The notes under the pieces: model-generated
The model's input: the letters and a program-made list of their open reading frames with translations, nothing else
Told to the model about the DNA's origin: nothing
The model's database searches: none
Made by a program: the position numbers and the translations under genes
Part shown: piece by piece, positions 1 to 5,135 of the stretch
How the letters are laid out: each line of letters opens with the position of its first letter
Position numbering within the stretch: the stretch's first letter is position 1
NCBI GenBank assembly: GCA_002771395.1
Contig: PCSS01000035.1
Location: 1 to 7,105 of the forward strand
Length of the DNA stretch: 7,105 bases
Reading direction: 5' to 3'
Source of the DNA: Bacteroidetes bacterium CG23_combo_of_CG06-09_8_20_14_all_32_9
GTDB taxonomy: Bacteria; Bacteroidota; Bacteroidia; Bacteroidales; GWA2-32-17

Positions 1-1269
1 CTTATTTTGATAGCGCCAATGGTTAGCTTTGCTCAAAATAGAATTTCCTGCGAAGTAACTTATATTTATGAAACTAATGACACAAACCAAAATATAAGAT
101 TTACCAGTAACACTTTAGATTCCAATAGAATTGTGAGTTGGTACTGGGATTTTGGCGATGGAACTTCATCCAATCAACCAAACCCAAATCATGAGTATTT
201 GAAATTAGGAACTTATGTCTCTTGTCTTACAATAATTACTGAAGACAGTTGCCAAAACACTTTTTGCGATACTATAATAATTGAAAACACAACACAGGAT
301 ACAACTTCATTTTATTCAATTTCAGGAAATGTTTATGCAGATTATGCACTGCTTCCTTCGGGAATAGCATTATTAATTAATAAAAATAATTCTCATTATA
401 CTGCAACTAAATATACATTTATATATAATGGACATTACGAGTTTAGCCATTTAACTTCTGGCGATTACGTTATTTATGCTATTCCTGATTTTCATTTGGA
501 TGTAAACTACTATCCCTCTTATTTGCCAACTTACCTTGGAAATAGTACCGGCTGGCAAGATGCAACCATATTAACTATTAATAACAATTCATTATATAAT
601 CAAAATATTGACTTAAGTTGCAATACAGATATTCTTTACGGAAACGACACTATTTCGGGAAATCTTCATATATCCGACCCAAATTCTTTTGAGTATAATA
701 TTTATTGGAATAATTGGTTTGGAAACAGTAACATGAGTCAAATAAATGTAGAAGTCGCTCCCAATATGTCAGTGTTGTTATTAAATACTGAAGATGAACC
801 ACTTCGATTTGCAATTACTGATAGTTCAGGTAATTTTATGTTTAAAAATTTACCAATCCGTATTTATAAAATTTCTCCTGAAAAAGCAGGCTTATTAACC
901 ATTCCGGCTACTGTAAATATGCAAACCACATCGGCAACAAATGTGAATATTCCATTCTTTATTGATATCAACAGCATTTACAGTGGTATTTCAGAACTAT
1001 TTTATTCGGGATTTGCTCAAAACATTAATGTTTACCCAAATCCTGCACATAATAGTGTTATAATTAACATTAACACAGAAAAATCGGTTCAGGTAACTTT
1101 AGAATTAGAAAATGTTACAGGAACAAAAGTATTTTTGAGCGAAAAGTTTATTTCGCAGGGAAATAATAATTATCTTATCCCATTAAATGGTTTATCTTCA
1201 GGGATTTATTTGATTATGATTAAAGATAAAGGGATGCCATTGATTGTACACAAAATTATTAAACAGTAA
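1..1269 (+). CDS. PKD-domain secreted protein with T9SS C-terminal sorting domain (5' partial)
   Basis: This is the 3' part of a gene for an exported or surface protein. The frame is open from base 1 and starts LILIAPMVSFAQ, the end of a signal peptide with a likely cut after SFA. The TTG at base 7 is therefore not the true start. Counting from base 7, a PKD domain spans about residues 25-92, with the WDFGDGT motif at 47-53 and NPNHEY at 59-64. A beta-rich carboxypeptidase-regulatory-like region (SISGNVYA, YEFSHLTSGDYVI) follows at about 102-205, then a second such region at about 215-325. The last 79 residues, from VYPNPA at 342 to the C-terminal KIIKQ, match the type A sorting domain of the Bacteroidota type IX secretion system, which takes cargo across the outer membrane and removes this tail. 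No catalytic domain is visible; an adhesive or structural role is inferred. Confidence 0.86.
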   Translation, partial: LILIAPMVSFAQNRISCEVTYIYETNDTNQNIRFTSNTLDSNRIVSWYWDFGDGTSSNQPNPNHEYLKLGTYVSCLTIITEDSCQNTFCDTIIIENTTQDTTSFYSISGNVYADYALLPSGIALLINKNNSHYTATKYTFIYNGHYEFSHLTSGDYVIYAIPDFHLDVNYYPSYLPTYLGNSTGWQDATILTINNNSLYNQNIDLSCNTDILYGNDTISGNLHISDPNSFEYNIYWNNWFGNSNMSQINVEVAPNMSVLLLNTEDEPLRFAITDSSGNFMFKNLPIRIYKISPEKAGLLTIPATVNMQTTSATNVNIPFFIDINSIYSGISELFYSGFAQNINVYPNPAHNSVIININTEKSVQVTLELENVTGTKVFLSEKFISQGNNNYLIPLNGLSSGIYLIMIKDKGMPLIVHKIIKQ

Positions 1270-1292
1270 TTTGGACTCTTTCAAAATTACTG
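1264..1292 (+). terminator. hairpin overlapping the stop codon, possible terminator
   Basis: CAGTAATTT (1264-1272) pairs perfectly with AAATTACTG (1284-1292), and the TAA stop lies inside the left arm. Past one G-A mismatch, GA (1274-1275) can also pair with TC (1281-1282), leaving a loop of about 5 bases. There is no immediate T run, only a later ATTTTTC, so this is a weak intrinsic terminator at best. Its position at the gene end is the main support. Confidence 0.3.
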
Positions 1293-1666
1293 AAAATTTA
1301 GCCATTTTTCATTTATCAGCGAGTAAAATAATTTTGATGTGCCTGGGTAATATTTAGGCGCTAACAAAGGCAAACTTACCAACATGTTGTCAATGTCAAT
1401 AATCAATGCTCAATTTTCAATGTTCAGGTGAATACATAATTTTTTTACTTGAAAATTGATAGTTGAACATTAAATATTGAATATTTTTCCTAAAATGGCT
1501 TTTTTCTCAAAGGGAAAAATGTATTACCTTATTTCTGAAATTTTAACATTTTTTGGCAAAATATTTTTATTTCTCCTATGAAAAATAACAATTCAACTTT
1601 CAATAATGGTAACATGTAACGCTGAACAAAAAATGAAAATTGATAAAGTGTTTTTCCCCTTTTACA
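1293..1666. other. convergent intergenic region with short degenerate repeats
   Basis: This gap lies between two genes that face each other. I see no credible gene or RNA in it. It holds the word chain TCAATG/TCAAT/TCAATGC/TCAATTTTCAATGTTCA at about 1390-1426. The same words return in opposite orientation at 1451-1471 (GAAAATTGA, TGAACATT), so 1410-1418 can pair with 1451-1459. AAATATT-G-AATATTT (1472-1486) is a short palindrome. The rest is AT-rich and featureless. Such chains are common between genes in Bacteroidota. Confidence 0.5.
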
Positions 1667-2245
1667 TTAAGCATTTTTTGTTATATGTTTTTCAATTTCT
1701 TTTTTCCTGTTTGGTTCTGGCTTGTTCGCGTTAGGGTGTCTGAATATATACCTCCACGGTTTCATTTTCCATTCTTCTCCGGCGTAATCAACGCCAACCC
1801 GTGTTGTTATAATTATTTCGGGTTTAAGTACGGTGTTTTCAATCCATAGTCCGTTTTTTTGCAATAATTTTTTTCCATTAAGAGTGCCGTCTATTTCCAA
1901 CGCTTTGGTAATTTTTCCGGGACCGTTGAATTTCTCAATTCCACGAATTAAAACAGCTTGTGGGTCATTTATTTTACCTGTAACAATATTCAACATCCAA
2001 TACATTCCATAAATAAGATAAACATAAATTGTACCACCGTCTTTATACATTATTTCTGTTCTTTTAGTGTGTCCTTTGCTTGCATGACAAGCTAAATCTT
2101 CTTCGCCACGGTAGGCTTCAGTTTCTGTAATTATATATTTTAAAACATGGTAATTGCTTATTCTGCGAATTAACATTTTACCAATCAATGCAGGAGCAAC
2201 TTCTAGAACATCATTCCGATAAAATTTTTCTTTTAAAATGGTCAT
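1667..2245 (-). CDS. mpg: 3-methyladenine DNA glycosylase (AAG/MPG family)
   Basis: A base-excision repair enzyme that flips out and removes alkylated or deaminated purines such as 3-methyladenine and hypoxanthine. The 192 residues are a normal length for bacterial AAG-type enzymes, which are unrelated to AlkA or Tag. The family signature is clear: TETEAYRGEEDLACHA at 40-55, then GTIYVYLIYGMYWMLN at 71-86. By alignment with human AAG, E43 is the catalytic general base (human E125), Y45 and H54 match Y127 and H136 that pack the flipped base, Y76 matches Y159, N86 matches N169 and R101 matches R182. VLIRGIE (98-104) and NGPGKITKAL (106-115) are also typical. The ATG overlaps the guaD stop by one base (TAATG), so it is probably translated by coupling; no Shine-Dalgarno sequence of its own is visible. 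The gene ends with TAA. Confidence 0.94.
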   Translation of the reverse strand: MTILKEKFYRNDVLEVAPALIGKMLIRRISNYHVLKYIITETEAYRGEEDLACHASKGHTKRTEIMYKDGGTIYVYLIYGMYWMLNIVTGKINDPQAVLIRGIEKFNGPGKITKALEIDGTLNGKKLLQKNGLWIENTVLKPEIIITTRVGVDYAGEEWKMKPWRYIFRHPNANKPEPNRKKEIEKHITKNA

Positions 2246-2718
2246 TAATATGCAGTTTTATCTTCCTTTTTCTCCCATTTAACAAATGCCTCAATTGCTT
2301 TTTCAGACATTATTTGTACTGTTGGTAAATTGCGTTTAGCGATTGGTAACATTATTTCGTCGTAAATAAAGGTATCGTTGAAACCTATGTTTTTGGCATC
2401 TATTTTAGTGTTTCCAAAATAAATTTTGTCAAGATGTGCCCAATAAATTGCACCAAGGCACATTGGACAAGGCTCGCATGAAGTATAAATTTCGCAACCG
2501 CTTAAATCGAAAGTTTTTAACACAGCAGATGCTTCGCGAATGACATTAACTTCGGCATGAGCGGTTGGGTCATTATTTACAGTTACTTTGTTTACACCTG
2601 TGGCGATAATTTTTCCGTTTTTTACAATTACAGCGCCAAATGGTCCACCGCCGTTATCGATATTTTCTTTTGAAAGCCGAATAGCTTCCAGCATAAATTT
2701 GTTCTGATTTTTATACAT
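2245..2718 (-). CDS. guaD: guanine deaminase (cytidine-deaminase fold)
   Basis: Zinc-dependent hydrolysis of guanine to xanthine and ammonia, a purine salvage or nitrogen-release step in the cytoplasm. With residues counted from the GTG at 2727 (160 residues), the zinc site is H57-A-E59 plus C87 and C90 in PCPMC, and E59 is the proton shuttle. NNDPTAHAEV, YTSCEPCPMCLGAIYWA and GFNDTFIYDEI closely follow Bacillus subtilis GuaD and distinguish it from the tRNA deaminase TadA, which shares only the HAE/PCxxC core. I prefer the ATG at 2718 (157 residues), close to the 156 of B. subtilis GuaD. The GTG lies only a few bases from the transcription start implied by the proposed promoter. The gene is first in a two-gene unit with mpg. 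Neither start has a Shine-Dalgarno sequence, as is usual in this phylum. Confidence 0.9.
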   Translation of the reverse strand: MYKNQNKFMLEAIRLSKENIDNGGGPFGAVIVKNGKIIATGVNKVTVNNDPTAHAEVNVIREASAVLKTFDLSGCEIYTSCEPCPMCLGAIYWAHLDKIYFGNTKIDAKNIGFNDTFIYDEIMLPIAKRNLPTVQIMSEKAIEAFVKWEKKEDKTAY

Positions 2719-2738
2719 ATTATTCACTTAAAATAAAC

Positions 2739-2746
2739 CAAAGATA
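2739..2746 (-). promoter_or_regulatory. possible Bacteroidota-type -7 promoter element for guaD-mpg
   Basis: Read on the minus strand this is TATCTTTG, an exact match to the Bacteroidota -7 consensus TAnnTTTG, ending 20 bases before the preferred guaD ATG. No clear TTTG-type -33 element is found about 20 bases further upstream. The match could be chance in AT-rich DNA. Confidence 0.35.
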
Positions 2747-2783
2747 ATTCGTTCTCAATATTCCTATATAACTCCCGTGTAAG

Positions 2784-2854
2784 TTATTGATACGTACATC
2801 AGTAATGAATCGGAGAATGGGCGAATGGGTGAAACGGTGATTTGTCGCCGATTC
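2784..2854. repeat. cluster of small hairpins and a tandem 8-mer
   Basis: TTATTGAT (2784-2791) pairs with ATCAGTAA (2798-2805), with one G-T wobble and loop ACGTAC. Next to it, GAATCGG (2807-2813) pairs with CCGATTC (2848-2854); alternatively GGAGAAT (2812-2818) pairs with ATTCTCC (2851-2857). Between the arms GAATGGGC and GAATGGGT stand in tandem (2815-2830). The cluster is upstream of guaD on its strand. There is no T run on either side, so a terminator role is weak. It looks like the degenerate intergenic repeats frequent in Bacteroidota. Confidence 0.4.
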
Positions 2855-2857
2855 TCC

Positions 2858-3152
2858 CCTTCTACGTTTATCCCGTTTTTATTATCTTGGAACAAAGTTA
2901 TATTTTTTGAAGTTTGTGTGCAAGCACAAGGTGAATTTGCAGGTAATAATGGAAAATGAGAGAGTAAGATAATAAAAAACCGGGCATGAGAACCACTGCA
3001 CACTCCTACTCATTCACACTTTCAAATCTTTATACTCCTGAAATTACTTGATTGAGAAGTTACCGGTATTCATTATCGTTTTTTCACTTTCTTTTTTCCA
3101 CTAACCTTTGTCTCTTTGGTGCTTTTTGTTGTATGTACTTAGAATGGTGTTC
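2858..3152. other. intergenic, no supported gene
   Basis: AT-rich DNA with no credible coding or RNA signal. It contains a low-complexity phrase at about 3104-3130 (CTTTGTCTCTTTGGTGC), built from CTTTG words, of a kind often seen between Bacteroidota genes. Open frames here lack any recognisable protein pattern. Confidence 0.4.
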
Positions 3153-3213
3153 ACCACGTTGGATAATCTGTTGAATAACGATAGATGAACTTATAAAATA
3201 TATACTACGTGGT
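3153..3213. repeat. inverted repeat ACCACGT...ACGTGGT
   Basis: ACCACGT at 3153-3159 is repeated inverted as ACGTGGT at 3207-3213, 47 bases apart. The arms are short, so chance is possible. The AT-rich middle shows no gene. Confidence 0.25.
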
Positions 3214-3234
3214 AAATTATTACATTTGGTATTC

Positions 3235-3277
3235 AGGTATAAGGAAATTAAGGTATAATACGCACCACCTTATACCT
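3235..3277. repeat. perfect 10-bp inverted repeat with nested copies
   Basis: AGGTATAAGG (3235-3244) is matched exactly by CCTTATACCT (3268-3277). A second AAGGTATAA (3250-3258) can pair with TTATACCTT (3270-3278), so two stems compete for one right arm. More TATACC words follow at 3280-3291. No T run follows, and there are no flanking genes within 300 bases on either side. Confidence 0.5.
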
Positions 3278-3369
3278 TTATACCATATACCTTTATTGTA
3301 ATCATAAAATGCGACAATTTATCCCGTTTATAGTATATATGCACAATAGGCGACAACTTACTTATTATG

Positions 3370-3449
3370 GTCATTCAATAGTCATTCAGTGGTCATACAA
3401 TTGAATGACAGCGAAGCGAATGACAATTGAATGACAGCAAAGCGAACGA
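3370..3449. repeat. ATTGAATGAC palindromes and a 26-bp tandem duplication
   Basis: GTCATTCAA (3370-3378), GTCATTCAG (3381-3389) and GTCATACAA (3392-3400) face TTGAATGAC (3401-3409), GCGAATGAC (3416-3424) and TTGAATGAC (3427-3435). The 18 bases at 3392-3409 form a near-perfect palindrome. Bases 3398-3423 are duplicated in tandem at 3424-3449 with 2 differences in 26. A further 7-mer tandem, TGGCAGT twice, follows at 3451-3464. Two copies are too few, and the arrangement wrong, for a CRISPR array. Confidence 0.6.
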
Positions 3450-3482
3450 CTGGCAGTTGGCAGTCCTGCATGCTGTTATTGC

Positions 3483-3584
3483 TCACTGCCGCTTGTTAAA
3501 GAAACGCATTTTTGATATTGAGCATGCCGAAATATGCCCTTTCAAAGTATACCGGTCTTCTGCCACAAAATGTCTGGCTTCCAT
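3483..3584 (-). other. short open frame just behind the dehydrogenase gene, possible cut-off gene start
   Basis: An ATG at 3584, only 6 bases after the TAG of the dehydrogenase gene, opens 33 codons (MEARHFVAEDRYTLKG...), ending at a TGA at 3483. Base composition resembles the dehydrogenase gene more than the AT-rich surroundings, and repeat DNA begins right after. It could be the first codons of a downstream operon gene truncated by later rearrangement, or chance. I recognise no family. Confidence 0.17.
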
Positions 3585-3590
3585 CTTCAA

Positions 3591-4514
3591 CTATTCACCT
3601 GTTACCCTTATTCGCTGAGCCATAGCTTCGGCTTCAAGTGCGATTTCCAATGTTTTTAATCCGTCATAGCCGCTAATCATGGGCTGTTTATTTAGTTTTA
3701 TACATTCTATGAAATGCTCCAACTCAAACTTCAGAGGTTCGCCTTTCTCAAACCGAGGAATCATTTTACATCCGGTCTTATAAATTTCCAATGATTGTTC
3801 TATATAATTTACATAAGCTATTCCTTCGGTCCCGGTTATTATCATGGTTCTTATCTTGTGAGGGGTGAACCAGTTTACTTCAATAGCAGCGGTCATCTCA
3901 CCGAAATCCAATACAATGAGTGCACAGTCGCCCTTCTTATTTTTGATATTGCTGAATTTGGCGAAAACCTCGAGCGGTTCTTTGGCAATGATATATCTGG
4001 CGACATCTATGTCGTGGGTAGCAAGGTCAATTATTATACCAGTATCGGTAATTTTGCTGGCGAAAGGACCGACCCTCCTTGATGACAAAAGAATCACTTT
4101 GCCTAAAGTTCCATCTTCAATAGTTTCTTTTAGCTTTTTTACCACTGGATTGAATCTCTCGATATGCCCAACCATCAGTTTTAAGCCGGTTTTTTCGGCT
4201 GCTTTAATAATCTCATCAGCATGAAAAATGGTGTCAGTTATAGGTTTCTCTATCAGAATATTTACCCCGTTGGATATTGCTGCCAGTGCCACCTCCTTAT
4301 GTTTGCTGGTGGGAACAGCTATAGTTACAGCATCCAGCTCTTGACTCAGCAGCTCTCTATAGTTTGTAAAAGCTCTTGTTTCATATTGGCTGGCGATTTT
4401 TCTGGCTCTTTCCTCGTTTAAGTCCGACACGCCTGTTATCTCGGTGCCTAACTCGCGGTATATACGCAAGTGGTTCTGCCCCATCTCGCCTACGCCAATT
4501 ACGCCTACCCTCAT
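3591..4514 (-). CDS. Gfo/Idh/MocA family oxidoreductase, likely nucleotide-sugar dehydrogenase
   Basis: An NAD(P)-dependent dehydrogenase of 307 residues, a usual size for the family. The N-terminal Rossmann fold has GVGEMG at 7-12 and a nucleotide-binding acidic end, VSD, at 29-31. The family motif EKP is at 89-91 (K90 is the expected catalytic lysine). GHIERFNP (116-123) and DLATHDID (163-170, with D163 and H167) complete the active site. The pattern recalls UDP-N-acetylglucosamine 3-dehydrogenases of archaea and bacteria, which start synthesis of 3-amino sugars, but the substrate is inferred. The start at 4514 is fixed by AAGGAG five bases upstream and by the MRVGVIG beginning; the frame stays open for 86 more codons upstream but does not look like this family. 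Hand counts give 48-52% GC for stretches at 3961-4020 and 4261-4320, against about 28% in the ligase gene, and AGG, AGA and ATA codons are frequent. Transfer is likely. Confidence 0.85.
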   Translation of the reverse strand: MRVGVIGVGEMGQNHLRIYRELGTEITGVSDLNEERARKIASQYETRAFTNYRELLSQELDAVTIAVPTSKHKEVALAAISNGVNILIEKPITDTIFHADEIIKAAEKTGLKLMVGHIERFNPVVKKLKETIEDGTLGKVILLSSRRVGPFASKITDTGIIIDLATHDIDVARYIIAKEPLEVFAKFSNIKNKKGDCALIVLDFGEMTAAIEVNWFTPHKIRTMIITGTEGIAYVNYIEQSLEIYKTGCKMIPRFEKGEPLKFELEHFIECIKLNKQPMISGYDGLKTLEIALEAEAMAQRIRVTGE

Positions 4515-4519
4515 TGGAA

Positions 4520-4525
4520 CTCCTT
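4520..4525 (-). promoter_or_regulatory. strong Shine-Dalgarno site AAGGAG
   Basis: Read on the minus strand, AAGGAG stands 5 bases before the ATG at 4514. It decides the start of the dehydrogenase gene against upstream in-frame codons. None of the other genes here has such a site, and Bacteroidota rarely use one, which supports a foreign origin. Confidence 0.7.
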
Positions 4526-4698
4526 TTTTATTGTATTGCTTTGCTGACATAGTCCAAATTCTTCTTAGTGGCTCCTTTGATGTATTGGTAATGAGATATC
4601 CTGATGTTCCATTTTTTCCGATAATAGAATGTCGATAACTTTTTTTTCTTATACATGAGTTATTTATTCTAGTAACTAACTCAACAGCAACTGTAAGC

Positions 4699-4740
4699 AC
4701 ATTTTTTATTCCATGATGATTAAGAAATATTAAAAAATGT
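4699..4740. repeat. perfect 10-bp inverted repeat in the worn region
   Basis: ACATTTTTTA (4699-4708) is inverted exactly as TAAAAAATGT (4731-4740), with 22 bases between. The stem is almost all A-T. It lies where the four-helix-bundle frame stops (TAA at 4730-4732) and may be a footprint of rearrangement or chance in AT-rich DNA. Confidence 0.35.
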
Positions 4741-4828
4741 TCAATGCCAAACGAACAACTATCAAAATACAAGTATCAAAATCGATTAACCTGTCTTCAA
4801 GGTCGAACTTTCTTTCTTCCTTTGCCAT
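4730..4828 (-). pseudogene. truncated four-helix-bundle protein gene (S23/23S intervening-sequence family), N-terminus only
   Basis: From the ATG at 4828 the frame reads MAKEERKFDLEDRLIDF, the very typical opening of Bacteroidota four-helix-bundle proteins (about 120 residues, often annotated S23 or 23S rRNA intervening-sequence protein). After 17 codons (about 4778) the match ends abruptly, and the frame continues as unrelated DTCILIVVRL... to a TAA at 4730. The whole bundle is therefore missing. The break falls at the first of two TTTTGATA words about 15 bases apart (minus strand, near 4780 and 4766), which could mark a deletion or insertion joint. The upstream words (AATGCTCAATTTACAATGAGC-like) are also what I expect before these genes. 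The genes often sit inside polysaccharide clusters, which fits the neighbours. Confidence 0.6.
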
Positions 4829-4956
4829 TTTTATTTTTTATTTGCTCATTGTAAATTGAGCATTTGGCATTGTTCATTCTTCATTCTTTTCCTGATTTCC
4901 TGCTGAGTAGTTATTTATTTTATTTTGGTGCCTTAGATTCTTTGATTTTTAACATG
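4829..4956. other. AT-rich leader of the truncated gene
   Basis: There is no gene here. GCTCA (4844-4848) and TGAGC (4857-4861) form a 5-bp stem. AAATTGAGCATT (4853-4864) is the inverted copy of AATGCTCAATTT at 1405-1416 near the other end of the window, so the same intergenic word family is used in both gaps. Confidence 0.4.
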
Positions 4957-4998
4957 ATATACTGTGAATGGTAATAATTTTAACTTTTTTTTTAATTT

Positions 4999-5056
4999 AC
5001 CCCGTTAAATCCTGCAAAGCGGGAATTTTGCCAAAGGCAAAATTATTTAACGGGGT
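4999..5056 (+). other. perfectly packed three-way junction
   Basis: The outer stem ACCCCGTTAAAT (4999-5010) pairs exactly with ATTTAACGGGGT (5045-5056). Inside, with no spare bases, are two hairpins with AAA loops: CCTGC/GCGGG (5011-5023, one T-G wobble) and AATTTTGCC/GGCAAAATT (5024-5044, perfect). Of 58 bases, 52 are paired. The wobble becomes a C-A mismatch on the minus strand, so the plus strand folds best. Confidence 0.75.
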
Positions 5057-5070
5057 GAACTCACCCTCAC

Positions 5071-5092
5071 CCTCTCTACACGTATAGAGGGG
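5071..5092 (+). other. hairpin within the inverted-repeat element
   Basis: CCTCTCTA (5071-5078) pairs with TAGAGGGG (5085-5092) around the loop CACGTA, with a single T5073-G5090 wobble. It follows a CACCCT-CACCCT tandem (5062-5073). Again the minus strand would have a C-A mismatch. Confidence 0.55.
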
Positions 5093-5135
5093 ACAAATTG
5101 TAAAGTTAAATTTATTCCCGTTTTTAAGTATATTT

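Larger units (their letters stand above)
4515..4772 (-). pseudogene. open fragment resembling a GT4 glycosyltransferase C-terminus
   Basis: In frame with and directly upstream of the dehydrogenase gene, 86 codons stay open, unlikely by chance in DNA this AT-rich. IIGKNGTSGYLITN at about 4584-4625, then MSAKQYNKKGV at 4518-4550, resemble the end of GT4 sugar transferases: a V/I-x-N-G-x-x-G-Y-L pattern followed by a basic helix. The upstream SFGI may echo the SFG(I/L) of that family's nucleotide-binding region. Conserved parts between them are missing, so if related it is a worn remnant. Alternatively it is an N-terminal extension of the dehydrogenase or non-coding DNA. Confidence 0.28.
4957..5133. 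repeat. 177-bp inverted-repeat (MITE-like) element behind the ligase gene
   Basis: The left arm 4957-4987 and right arm 5102-5133 are imperfect inverted repeats. The inner 21 bases (4967-4987 against 5102-5122) agree at 18, and both outer ends carry ATATACT. Between the arms lie a 9-base T run (4985-4993), a fully paired three-way junction (4999-5056) and a hairpin (5071-5092). There is no coding content; open frames across it are accidental. It begins 2 bases beyond the ligase stop and could act as that gene's 3' end, but the T run is on the wrong side for a classical terminator. I see no obvious target-site duplication. A small non-autonomous mobile or extragenic repeat is the best reading. 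Confidence 0.55.

Noticed and set aside
7..9. TTG at base 7 as the start of the T9SS cargo gene
   Set aside because: The frame is open from base 1 and reads through the end of a signal peptide, so the true start lies left of the window.
1640..1849. A 69-codon plus-strand frame
   Set aside because: It mirrors the mpg coding sequence; the opposite strand holds a clear enzyme.
2245..2727. tRNA adenosine deaminase (TadA) instead of GuaD
   Set aside because: NNDPTAHAEV, CLGAIYWA and GFNDTFIYDEI are guanine-deaminase features; only the zinc core is shared with TadA.
2764..3003. A 79-codon minus-strand frame upstream of guaD
   Set aside because: It runs through hairpins and tandem words, has no recognisable pattern and low-complexity composition.
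3398..3449. CRISPR array
   Set aside because: There are only two directly abutting copies with no spacer between them and no cas genes.
3427..3618. A 63-codon plus-strand frame
   Set aside because: It begins in the tandem repeat and overlaps the end of the dehydrogenase gene on the other strand.
3795..4638. Several open frames of 64-119 codons on the plus strand
   Set aside because: They lie inside the dehydrogenase gene, or across it and the worn region upstream, and show no protein pattern; they are shadows of the minus-strand coding.
4515..4772. A 393-residue dehydrogenase starting with a TTG at 4772
   Set aside because: The Rossmann fold starts at the ATG at 4514, directly behind AAGGAG; the upstream 86 residues do not belong to the family.
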